64,000 nt of DNA from Ciborinia camelliae. Taxonomy: Eukaryota > Ascomycota > Leotiomycetes > Helotiales > Sclerotiniaceae. The stretch lies in the NCBI GenBank assembly GCA_025890175.1, contig JANPYM010000001.1, positions 2,480,717 through 2,544,716 of the forward strand, in the 5' to 3' direction. Shown piece after piece: positions 20,707-30,175 of this stretch. Within the stretch, counting starts at the first letter, position 1; every line of letters starts with the position of its first letter. Below the pieces are notes generated by a model. That model had not been told where the DNA came from. It saw only the letters and a program-made list of their open reading frames with translations, and searched no databases. A program made the position numbers and the translations under genes.

Positions 20707-22350
20707 TCATTCTTTCTTACTCTGTTGTTCAAAAACCTTCATCAAACCACCGACAAGATGTAGACTTCCAGTTACCAAAACAAAAAATCGTTCTTCGCCT
20801 TCGGCTACTCTTTGCACAGCCTCTACAGCTTCCTCAATACTCGCATACTCTGCACACGCTGAATTACGATCCAGTTGTGCATAGCATTGAGACGCCAACT
20901 CCTGTTGCTGGAGATCATTGACACCTTTCTCAATTGCTTCGCTCTTGAAAGGGGTATTGGTACAAAACGCAGCAAATGTAAATAATTTCCAACGGGGATA
21001 CTGGATGTTTCGGAGTAATGTCCGAATCAAGAGCATGGAGTCGCGGTCTTGTTGATTGAAAATCAGCATGCTCTTTGTTGGGGGAGTTCCTTCGGCTTCG
21101 GCTTGCATGATTTTCGAACCGTACCAAATGCCAGCCTCTTTAATACTGTCCACTGTATGAGCGCCATCGATGAACCATGTGATATTCCCAGTAACAACAA
21201 CTTCACATCTGCCTGCCCATTTTATCGTTTTGAGCCCCTCTATAAATTGGCCTGGGATTGGTTGCCGAGAAGATAACAGATCAGAAGGGGTAGGTACGTC
21301 TTGAATACCCAGACTTTGCAAATGAGATGCTGAAACAGCCATTGCCAGACTTGCATTATCTTTTTGAAATTCCCCTTCAGCGCCCAATTGAATGGTCCCG
21401 TCATTAAACCCTGAATGTCGACTCACGACCTCCAGGTGGGTATCTTTCTCCTTCGCGCGACTTTCTAGAACAGACTGCGCTTCTTCAAGTTGCGGAACTG
21501 TAAAGGATGGAGTGCCTGTTTTCATGATTCCAGCTTTGTGCCAAGCTATTTTATCAATTGTGTCTCCCAGCATTCCAACATGGTCGATGCCGAGTTTCGT
21601 GATCGCGGTAGTGGTAACTGCTTCCCTAGGCAGTATATTCGTGCTATCATATTCTCCTCCAATGCCGCATTCGAATATGGCAGATTCTACCCCTTCCTCC
21701 ATAAATGTATGTAGTGCCATGATTGTAAGATATCGAAAATATCCAGGTTTAGTCTCCGAGGACGTAGGATTCGGATGCGGGGTAGCAGATGAGGAAGCAG
21801 CGTCAGAAAATCGATCCCAGAGATCGAAGAAATACCGCGCAAATAAGGGCTCGGATATAGGACAGCCATCTATTCGTATTCGCTCACGTACCGTCATCAG
21901 ATGCGGTGAGGTATACAGCCCTATCTTTCCTAAACCCTTCCGTTTCATATCGCCTGCCACAACCCTATTGTCACTTTCTCCACATCGATACTGCCGCAGA
22001 ATATTATCAATCATGGCGCATACGCTGCCCTTTCCTTTTGTTCCAGCTACATGTATACACTTCAGTCCACGCCTTGAAAAGTCTCCAGCCTCATACCCCG
22101 CCTTCCGCGTCCATTCGAGCATTTCTGGTATAGCATATAGGTTCATGTCCTTCGAAGTATTTGATATGGATGAAACGATCGTTTTGTTGGATTGCAAGGT
22201 ATCTAAGAGCGCTATTGCATCCTCGTAGTTACGGTCTCCGGAAGCCATACTGCTTGAGAATCGAAGGTAATGTTGGAAGCTTCGAGCACGCAGGAAAGGT
22301 TCAGCTGCAGCATTTCGAAGCAAACGGGGAAACATAAGTAGCCTTATCAT
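20707..22350 (-). CDS. Folylpolyglutamate synthase, copy 2 (intronless, dual-start)
   Basis: One uninterrupted frame of 547 residues. The ATP-binding HVAGTKGKGSVCA lies at residues 100-112, with GLYTSPHLMTVRERIRI, GGEYDSTNI, LGIDHVGMLGDTIDKIAWHKAGI, NASLA, KWAGRCE, WFIDGAHTVDS, LIFNQQ and LVTGSLHLVGG. Family domains are complete. Residues 1-34 (MIRLLMFPRLLRN ... RARSFQHYLRFSSS) are Arg/Leu/Phe-rich with one acidic residue, a likely mitochondrial presequence; residue 35 starts MASGDRNYEDA, a likely cytosolic start. It carries an insert near residues 57-72 and another near 120-140 compared with copy 1. The absence of introns next to a five-exon paralogue suggests either retroposition or intron loss, and the divergence looks old. 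It may be mitochondrial or have a different preference for folate length. Confidence 0.93.
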   Translation of the reverse strand: MIRLLMFPRLLRNAAAEPFLRARSFQHYLRFSSSMASGDRNYEDAIALLDTLQSNKTIVSSISNTSKDMNLYAIPEMLEWTRKAGYEAGDFSRRGLKCIHVAGTKGKGSVCAMIDNILRQYRCGESDNRVVAGDMKRKGLGKIGLYTSPHLMTVRERIRIDGCPISEPLFARYFFDLWDRFSDAASSSATPHPNPTSSETKPGYFRYLTIMALHTFMEEGVESAIFECGIGGEYDSTNILPREAVTTTAITKLGIDHVGMLGDTIDKIAWHKAGIMKTGTPSFTVPQLEEAQSVLESRAKEKDTHLEVVSRHSGFNDGTIQLGAEGEFQKDNASLAMAVSASHLQSLGIQDVPTPSDLLSSRQPIPGQFIEGLKTIKWAGRCEVVVTGNITWFIDGAHTVDSIKEAGIWYGSKIMQAEAEGTPPTKSMLIFNQQDRDSMLLIRTLLRNIQYPRWKLFTFAAFCTNTPFKSEAIEKGVNDLQQQELASQCYAQLDRNSACAEYASIEEAVEAVQRVAEGEERFFVLVTGSLHLVGGLMKVFEQQSKKE

Positions 22351-23055
22351 CCTAGTATCTTTATTACGAGATACTTTGAAACATAGTCTAAATACCTATT
22401 TACCTTTATATGTTCTCAATTGATCATTGCATCTGTTCGTTATGTAGTAGTGTCCGTTTAGGAAATGGCATTTGTAGCACACGCTGAATGCCAAATGTTG
22501 ACACTTCACCGCTTTGAGCAGAAATAATTACCTATCAATAACCCGGAAATAACACCTAAAAAGTCCATGTGGCTTTGTTATTCCCAGTTGATGTATTTCC
22601 AAATTTTGATGTCCCAATTGGAACAGATGAACAAGAATGTTTTTTTAGACATGCAACAAAAAGTTTTGATGTTATTCTTACCGCTTTCTGGCAAAATAAT
22701 CATCATACTAGTACTATTTGATATTACATACACCCCTCCAATGTTCATTTGCCAGGAGGAACAAACGAGGCTTTCTACATTATAAACCCATATTCTGATT
22801 CAAATGCGTTTCTGAAATTGCTCTTGTCAAGCTGTCAACCCGTCGCCAGCACAAGAATTACAATTCGTTAAGCTGCCTTTACAGCAAGCATACAAGTGAA
22901 ATTGAACCCCCCCCCCAAACAATTTAGCCTCTTCTAGCCTTACTTAAAGTTATCCATGCCCAATAGTTAATTGCTTGAATTCTTGTTGTGGTGCAACATC
23001 CCCACCTCCTTCATCTGCTGCGAAATAACACTCCCCATACCTGTTTATCATGTCC
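22351..23055. other. Intergenic, no gene seen
   Basis: AT-rich. A C-run lies at about 22908-22916. A 72-codon frame at 22567-22785 has no domain. Confidence 0.5.
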
Positions 23056-24459
23056 TCATGTTTTCCCCTGGGTTTGCTTTCGGGTTTTTTGTCTAGTTGG
23101 GCTTGTCAGGATGGCGTCGGAATCTGTACTTTCCGTGGATCTGGCTCGTTTTCCAGAAGCTTTTCGACGTGGAAGAGTCAATGGCCTATCAGAATCTGAG
23201 CTATCGGAATTATATTTTTCTTGGACTTTGCTCTTAGGAGTCTCGTTCATTGGCTTTCCCCGGCTAGGAAACGCCGATGGAACGTCTGATTCCGATTCTT
23301 TGGCATTGCTACCCTGATCCTCTAAGTTGGGAAGGGAGTCGGTATCGCTCTCGACAGTTTCAGAATCAGATGATGCGTCAAGTTCCTTGTTATCTTCCCC
23401 CCTCCTGTCGACATGACTTTCGTTTTCTTCAAAGATTTCGGTATCACTCTCAGTATCTTCTCCTTCATCATCATCGGAAGCTTCGTCCTCATCTGCGACC
23501 ACAAAGCCATCATCGGAAACATAAGAACCAACGTCGGAAGCCGCTCCATCATCCTCTCTGCCCAATCTTTCGCCACGGGGGTTAACAATTTCAGGTCGTT
23601 TTCTATACTGTGATGGCTTGCGTCGATGGCCCTCAAGCCATTTTTGGTATTGTCGATCAATTTCCAAAAGCCGAGGCCGCCAACGACAGTTACCTGGTGT
23701 AATGAGCCATCTCCATTTTCTAGGCTGATTGCGGACCTGGCGGAATTCTCGGCCTTTATCTTCACCAAACCAAATTGCAATCGACCCTGGACTCTTTTTC
23801 GAGCGATTGTGCTTTCTATCAAGCCAGTCATTGTATCTATTGTAGAGATCCTTGAATTTGTGTAACTAAATAATCTTGTCAGCATACTCAAGCTCATAAA
23901 GCCATGTATACAATTGTATTACGTACATTGGCAGAGGCAGTGCCACGAGCACATTCATTGAGTGCCCAGTAGACATAGCTATCCTCCAAGTCCTTGAAGA
24001 GAACCCCCTCATGCTTGCCAAACCATATTGGAATGGAACCCGGGGGGATTTTTGCTTCTTTCTTCTCGGTCCAAGCTTTTTTCCTATCATAAAGACTTTT
24101 CAAAGTACGGATCTGCACTCATTTTAGTATAATGACAGACTTTGACGCAGAAGATGACTTACCATTTCTGAAGCATTGTCAGGTTCTCGTTCGTACTCCT
24201 TAACAGCCCAGTGTATGTAGTTTTTGTCCGTTTGAATCACTTCATCAAATGTCTTCCCTTTATGTTTTTTTCCAACATTGATGATCTCTTCGCCAGGATT
24301 TGGTTCTCTATCGCCGTCCTCTATTTCATCTTCGTCATTGTCCGCGTCACCCGTAGCTTCTGAATCATTCTGTTCGAGTTCTCCCTCAATCAAAACAACA
24401 TCGCTCTCAGAACCGCCCTCATATTCCTCCTCGTCGGTATCCAGGTACACGTTAGCCAT
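23056..24459 (-). CDS. Acidic protein with three ExoX-C-like modules
   Basis: Three exons, 24459-24163, 24112-23927 and 23865-23056, all phase 0, give 430 residues. After an acidic N-terminus come three related modules of about 60 residues. Each has (I/W)xxG..KG..F......YV.WA and then a helical K/R-W linker: GKKHKGKTFDEVIQTDKNYI, then FGKHEGVLFKDLEDSYVYWA, then FGEDKGREFRQVRNQPRKW. The first matches the short putative-DNA-binding fold seen at the C-terminus of ExoX-like nucleases (fGKyKGk...dp.YL.W). Modules 2 and 3 share PGSI.IWFG. The C-terminal 180 residues are Asp/Glu/Ser-rich and then basic (PRRKASGKRARS, RQKTRKQT), resembling a nuclear localisation region. Exon boundaries fall between modules 1, 2 and 3, so exon duplication is likely. 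Probably nuclear; function unknown. Confidence 0.72.
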
Positions 24460-25524
24460 CTCTTAACCTTTCGAACAAATATCGCAATGGCTGTTTTCTT
24501 GTACAGATGAGTCAATAAATGTTAAAGCCCGCTGTCAAGTCAACTGTGAGGTTCAAGAATAATGAATCCAAAACTGCTAGCTTCTACGTGTCGGAGAATG
24601 AGGCAACAGTGGTGCAAGATTTTTATGGGCAATTGGCTAAGTCGCTGCAGAAAATCTACCAAAAATGTGAGGCTATTCACAATGATGGACACCAGGCTCA
24701 CTGCTCGGGTGATCGAAAATAGTGCAGCATTCGATGAAATCAAGTCTCCAGTTCTGAGGCCCAAGATTTCATTGCAGCGATTCAAAACGATTCCATTCAC
24801 TAGCTCCGGTAGTTGAAAAATACAATATGAACTTTGGAGTTATCAGGTACCGGCAAACAAAAAGTTTAATTCTGAACTTCCACAGCCTCCATTTAATCTA
24901 CTTAAATCTCCAAAATAAATAAAGCGAATTCATCATGAAAGCAAAGAATTCAACTTTTCAAGCAATCAACCAACAAAAACACATAAAAGAAAAAGAAATC
25001 TTTAGCTTATGATGACCTTTCTAAGATTCTATATTGTAGAAATAAAGACTGGTACCGGTACCTACTAGGTAGGTAGTCTGTAGTTACCAAGTAAAAAGTG
25101 AGTGGGGGAGAATGGGGAAGAGCGGTGAAGATTGGGGAAAGTTACGAAAACCTGGGGGAAATTTCTAATTCATGGAAGCTCTTATGCATGTACCCTATCT
25201 GTCCAAGTAGCCACCCAGTAACCATAATAAGTCTTGCATGCAAACAGATACATATTGATCTCTCATTCTCTGCACCTTCAACCCTAGGTAACTACTACCT
25301 AAGTAGGTAATTCAACAGCACACTTCCTATCCCTGATATGACATCAATAAGTGTTCATTACATTGCATACTAGGCAAGCATGCATATGTTTTAAAAATGT
25401 GTTATACATTCAAACGAATTTTCTCTTTAACTGAATAAAATCATCCCCTCATTTATCCTGGTGCTGCCACGAAATTAACTATGCACGGCGCGATTCCAAT
25501 TTCGGTACCCCTTCCAAAAGTATT
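24460..25524. other. Intergenic with one doubtful small frame
   Basis: Includes the doubtful frame at 24519-24816 listed separately. The remainder is AT-rich, with TAGG-type repeats near 25060-25080 and 25285-25305. Confidence 0.45.
24519..24816 (+). CDS. Doubtful short gene, possibly frameshifted
   Basis: Frame 1 from ATG 24519 encodes 67 residues (MLKPAVKSTVRFKNNES ... QLAKSLQKIYQKCEAI) and stops at 24722. An overlapping frame continues from about 24700 with VIENSAAFDEIKSPVLRP and ends at 24816. Read together they would make about 98 residues of uniform, protein-like composition, linked by a one-base shift near 24705. No domain is recognised. It is divergent from the three-module acidic gene (60 bp apart), so the region may simply be that gene's promoter. 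Confidence 0.22.
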
Positions 25525-26097
25525 TTAATATTTCTAGAGATCTTGAAACCTGAGAATTTGTATGGATTCTGGACACATGTGATGCAATATGATTCTAGTC
25601 GTTCCGTCATCCTTGAAGATGATAGATTCCTAGCACTTTCAGCCTTGGCTCGGGAGTTCAATATGATGACTGGCAATACCTCTGCGGCTGGCCATTGAAT
25701 CGAGACTCTTCAATCAAGTCTACCATGGCGCGCGGTAGAGCGTAAAACGGACCGGAAACCTTGATCGTACCAATGTGGAGTTGGCTCAGTTATGCCAATC
25801 CTGTCTGCATACATTGATTCGTTTCGAGATACGCATCCAGATATGGAGATAGCCAAAGTTCAATGCGACCTCCAAAGTTTAGACGGGCCGTTCGGTAGCA
25901 TTGAAGGTGGCACAATAGAAATGCGAGCCAAATTGAAGAGAGTATTGTTTCGGAAAGAGGAGTCTCATGGTCAAATTAGAAGCGCGGAATATGACCAGCA
26001 TTGGGAAACGGCATATCTGATTACAACACGACAGAGGAAGGAAAAGCGTGGCACAATTTTCAGTACGGAAGTGAAGCTAATCTGTGGGCGGCAGTAG
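25525..26097 (+). pseudogene. HET-domain (heterokaryon incompatibility) protein, C-terminal relic
   Basis: The remains of the part after the HET domain can be followed across frames. WTHVMQYDSSRSVILEDDR then FLALSALAREF (25572-25655) match the HET-protein pattern W...V..YS.R.LTF..DKL.ALSG.A. Next, in another frame, ETLIVPMWSWLSYANPV (25760-25810) matches ...Y.APSWSWAS.DGPV. Then in a third frame KVQCDLQSLDGPFGSIEGG and TIEMRAKLKRV (25855-25950) match the beta-rich tail ..T.P.G.V.GG.L.L.G.L. In-frame stops (first at 25676-25678) and at least two frame changes separate the pieces. The N-terminal HET domain is missing. Such proteins trigger cell death after fusion of unlike hyphae; this copy cannot be made. 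Confidence 0.62.
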
Positions 26098-27204
26098 CAA
26101 CTTTTCAGCATTGCAAAGGTCAAGATTGTTGCTCGTACACTATCCCACCTTTGACGAGATCCCGAAAGACACATAAGTAGCGTAGCCTTTTGCTTGCGGG
26201 AACAGCAGAAAATGTTTGTGTTTAAAAGGATGGTGACATTCAACCACGCTCTTCTCTACAATTTCCATTTCTGCCACTCGTTTGAAGGGGTAGAGCCGAG
26301 GAATTTTAAAATAACCTGAATGGTAGCATCTGTTCCGGTGGAAGAGGATTGACAAAACTGACACGCCATTGGCAACACATACTCGAGTAGTTTAAGAAAA
26401 GACTTGAAATTCACACTCGTTTCTGATAAATAATGCCAAATTCCTCACCATTTTGGCAAGTCTTGTATGGAGCAGGTTTGTTGTGGGTATGAAATGGACG
26501 TATTGTCTGAGGGGGGTTGACTGGTTGGGATGAATTCGATATATGAAGAAAACTCATTGCATGAAATAAATTCGAAGAATCAAGCATCTTTCATTATCAT
26601 ATTACAGTTCAGACCATTGAAAGTTTGGAGGAGGAGGAGGGGGAGGGGGGAGGGCTGAGATGGGATGTGCTGATGATATATTTGGAAGAGGTGGTGGTCT
26701 TCATCGAGCTTGTGCTTGGAGGCGATAAGATAAGTCTTGGGATTATGATGAGAAGATTGAGATACTCCAAATCCTCGAGGGAGTCGAGAGAAGAAAGATG
26801 ATGAGCAGAAAAGAAGATGTTATGAAAGGCGGTAATTGGTGAAAGAGTATCGCAATGATTTGAATTTAGCATGAGAAACTATCTACCGTTACTAGAGGCC
26901 GTGAATCCAAAATGAAGCATCGCCAACAAAAGAAATCTCCCAGATCGTTCCACACAACAAACTAGGTATCTACTATGATTAGAGATCGTGAATCCAAAAT
27001 GAAGCACCGCGGGGAAAAGAAATCCCGCATGTAAATCCCGATGAGAAACTCTCCACTGATTTAACGATTGTTGATCCAAATAAAGCATCGCCAACAAAAG
27101 AAATCCCCCATGATTGCATCAAACTGTGTAACTGTTATGACAACGATGACACTGCGTATCTTCGTGTCAAGTCCAAGCTCCCTCCTTGGTCAAGTCTCCC
27201 CTCC
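26098..27204. other. Intergenic with a three-copy direct repeat
   Basis: AT-rich 3' flank of the zinc-finger gene. A purine-rich block (GGAGGAGGAGG type) lies at about 26620-26660. Three direct repeat copies are at 26870-27110. Confidence 0.5.
26870..27110. repeat. Three tandem direct repeats, unit about 85 bp
   Basis: Copies start near 26890, 26978 and 27062. Each contains a variant of GTGAATCCAAAATGAAGC, then AYCGC, then AAAAGAAATC. The first two copies are nearly identical over about 50 bases. A GATGAGAAACT lead-in precedes copies 1 and 3. They lie within 340 bp of the stop of the zinc-finger gene. Confidence 0.65.
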
Positions 27205-28117
27205 TCAATTCCCATTTGCATTCGCAGAAAAACCAGCAGTCCCACTTGAGGTTCCAGAGGCACTACCAGCACCATTAACGGAAGTGCCAGCAGCAACAGA
27301 GCCACCAGCTTGAGTAGTCCTAACAAGGCCATGAATCTTTCTCAGATGGTCATTGACTTTATCAGGACGACAAAGTCCCCTCCCGTAGCTTCGACGACAT
27401 CCAACGATGGGGCAGAGGTTCCGTCCCTGACTTGCTTGGCCCCGTTGATGAACGGACGTAATGTGTCGAAGACGATCTCCTGGGCGCTTGAAGTCTTGGG
27501 TGCAGGTAGGATAGGAGCAGGGATAGCGACCGGTGTTTGGATGGGATGGAGGATTGATTGGAGACTGAACGGGAATGAGGGTTGTGTTTGCGGAAAGAGC
27601 TGAAACGTGGGGTTGTTCAATCCTTGAAAAGTGGTAGGCTGTGTTAGCCAGATTATAAAAAAAAAACTTACCCAATCTCCCCGCCCTCCAAGTGCCCCAT
27701 TGCAGGGTACAAAGATTGGCTGAGAGCTGGATATTCAAATTCATTGGCTAGAAATACCCCGTTGAAAGGGCTTTGCCAAGACTGGTGGGTTGTAGGCATT
27801 TGATCGATGCCAGTAAAGAGCCCCTCATTCAAAGGGAGCTGCAGCGGCTGGTCGAAGGTAGGCATCTGCCAGTGGTTCGCCAAAAGCTCAGGAAACTGGG
27901 TATTATCGATGTGATTAATGAAGGATTCCTCGCTCGAGAGGAGTTGGTTGGAGGCAAGCATCTGCAAGCTCGCAAGCCCCGTATCAAAGGCAGGGTTGGC
28001 GATATTGTTGCTGTCGTTATCGCCAATGGGGAGCTCCTCATTTGGGAAAGATGCCCATATTTGCTCGGGAGTAGGCATCTCGTATGCAAAAGAATCTTCG
28101 TGGGAGGAATGCTGCAT
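27205..28117 (-). CDS. C2H2 zinc-finger protein
   Basis: Two exons, 28117-27672 and 27622-27205, joined by a GTAAG...AAG intron (phase 2), give 287 residues. The start is the first real ATG, MQHSSHEDSFAYEMP. Two fingers follow: C184-x4-C189-x12-H202-x4-H207 (YPCSYPTCTQDFKRPGDRL) and C219-x4-C224-x16-H241-x4-H246 (LCPIVGCRRSYGRG). The N-terminal 150 residues are acidic with Gln, Asn and Phe, like an activation region; the C-terminus is a Gly/Ser/Thr/Ala-rich tail. This arrangement (fingers near the C-terminus, second finger with a long loop) is common among uncharacterised fungal regulators. Nuclear transcription factor likely; targets unknown. Confidence 0.8.
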
Positions 28118-30175
28118 GTTGCTGACCGAGAAAGGGGCGTAGAGGGCGATGGCGTTTGGGCGTACAGCCAATAGGCGAGTGACAACTTAGAGATGAGTGA
28201 GAAAAGGGGCGATCAATAAGAGTTGTAGATTGTAAGGCTGTGGATTGAAAGTGCAAAAACGTGCGAGAAAAGTGCCAAAAAAGAAGGAAATAGGTATGGG
28301 GATGAGACGAATGTTATATGGTCAAAGTATCCTCAGTATTTGATCAGGGATCGCGCCCTTTTTCAAGAACCCCTGTGGAAACTAGGAGATTGAGATGAGG
28401 CTCCAACAACTCAGGAGTAACAGGAAGGCATTGCGGAATGAGATGTCCCTACGCGACTGACCTTAATTTAACACTTGTTATTGGTTGGGTGCTTGCTGTG
28501 ATCCCTTGAATCATGATGTCTTCAGACAATTATGTTGATGCTGGTAATTTGCATCGCCATCCTCGAGGCTCAATTCCCCGTACCGGAATTCCTTTTCCAT
28601 TTTTGGTATTCTCCTGGCCTCTCTGGTCAAGATGAAGTTGTTCTTGTCATTCTTGCGGGTGTATAACTCTCTAGCATAAAAAGTCCTTGAGTGGACGATT
28701 GAATATCCGGGGTTCAATGCCTCGTACCCGGAACAAACCTTTTGCCAAATAGGACTTTTTTGGAGAATTCTTTTTAATAGAATTTTTGGGATTATTCTGG
28801 AAGAGGGTCAAATCCTCCAATAACTGTTCCGGAAAAGGCTCTCATTTCACAGGTTTCTTTCTTGATTTTGAATATAATGTTTCTCGTAAATACAAACCGC
28901 CATCTTCAGTTATTAGAGCAAGGTACGGATGGATGGGTAGGTCGATATCAATCATCATATTCCGAAAAATCAAACGCTTTGCCTAAATCGGAAAAGTTCA
29001 CAGCCACAACTACTGTATGGGGTTTTCACTAGCCACATCCCCCACAATGAATGTTTTTTTCATTCAGACTTATCACACTTATTATTATCGACACCGAGTA
29101 GATCATCCATCATCTGTTCTATCCCGAGTCATCTTGTACGAGATTTATTGTTACTCTAATACTACATATCGAAAAGAAGCTCTCCAATATCTATATATTC
29201 CTCCAACCTATTGCAACGGTACAGATGTACAGATGTACAGACGTAGGCTCAGCCCCCGTCAACTCCAAGTGGCCCACGATATTGGTCTGAAGGAATGTCG
29301 CATTGCATTTGTTGTCATCTCACACGCTTTACGATATCAGTGGTCTGTTTGTGTTGTGTGGCGGTAACTTTTGAAGCATACCATACCATAACATCACAAC
29401 AGATCCTAGTTATTAACCATATTTCCATCCGATGAATTCGATGGTCAAGTCTGTCTTCGTACACCTTCAATGTTGTTTGGCTGTTCTTATATTTTGTACG
29501 AAATGTTCATCACAATTCACGAGATGGATACTGATTCAAGCTGTCGAAGATTTGAATCACTTCCCACCACCTTCTAGACCCTCGGTGGGAATAGCAGTAT
29601 GAATGCTGCAATGGCGAAACTTAGTTCCCTGACCACCTAGTAGGTACCTACATATTATTACAGGTACTCCATACTTTCACCCAGATCTAGTAGTGATTCG
29701 TCTGTTCAAATAGCCTGAATAAAATATCCGATGGTATTCTTTCTATTCAATCGGGTATCTTTTCCTCGTTTCCTGATCTTTTCAGTGTTCAATGTTCAAT
29801 CAATGCGTTGGCATATACCTTATTCGGTAATGTGTGGGCCCGACCCGGAAAATCCAATGTATAGGGCAGCAATCTGCAAACATGGGTATTAGAGATGCGT
29901 CACATTCAACTGTCAGCCTCGTTTTTTTCTCTCTTCTTTTCTTTCTGAAGTCTCTTCCCCAATTGTGAAAGGGGGTGCCTTCTATTTGTATTGCAAGCTG
30001 CATTTTCAAAGTGACACCATAGACCTGCAGGCTATCATCCGGCAACCAATCCAATTCGTGCCTTTTTTTCTCAGCCCACAGTAAACTTCTGCAGAACAGT
30101 TATACAAAAGATTGCCCCCCCTCATGTGGATCCTTTTTTTGGAACCAAGCAACAAGGCTGTAGAATCATCCGTAC
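28118..30175. other. Intergenic, no supported gene
   Basis: About 2 kb upstream of both the zinc-finger gene (minus) and the AAA ATPase gene (plus). A 116-codon frame at 29017-29367 lacks any domain. A TAGGTACCTA palindrome lies at 29640-29650. No RNA gene recognised. Confidence 0.5.

Noticed and set aside
21392..22228. 278-codon plus-strand frame
   Set aside because: It is antisense to the intact folylpolyglutamate synthase copy 2 and has no domain; a shadow frame.
24278..24466. Ser-rich plus-strand frame
   Set aside because: Antisense of the acidic Asp/Glu-coding N-terminus of the three-module protein; the Ser richness is just its complement.
27342..27620. 92-codon minus-strand frame over the zinc fingers
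   Set aside because: Overlaps the second exon of the zinc-finger gene in another frame; the C2H2 frame has the clear domain.
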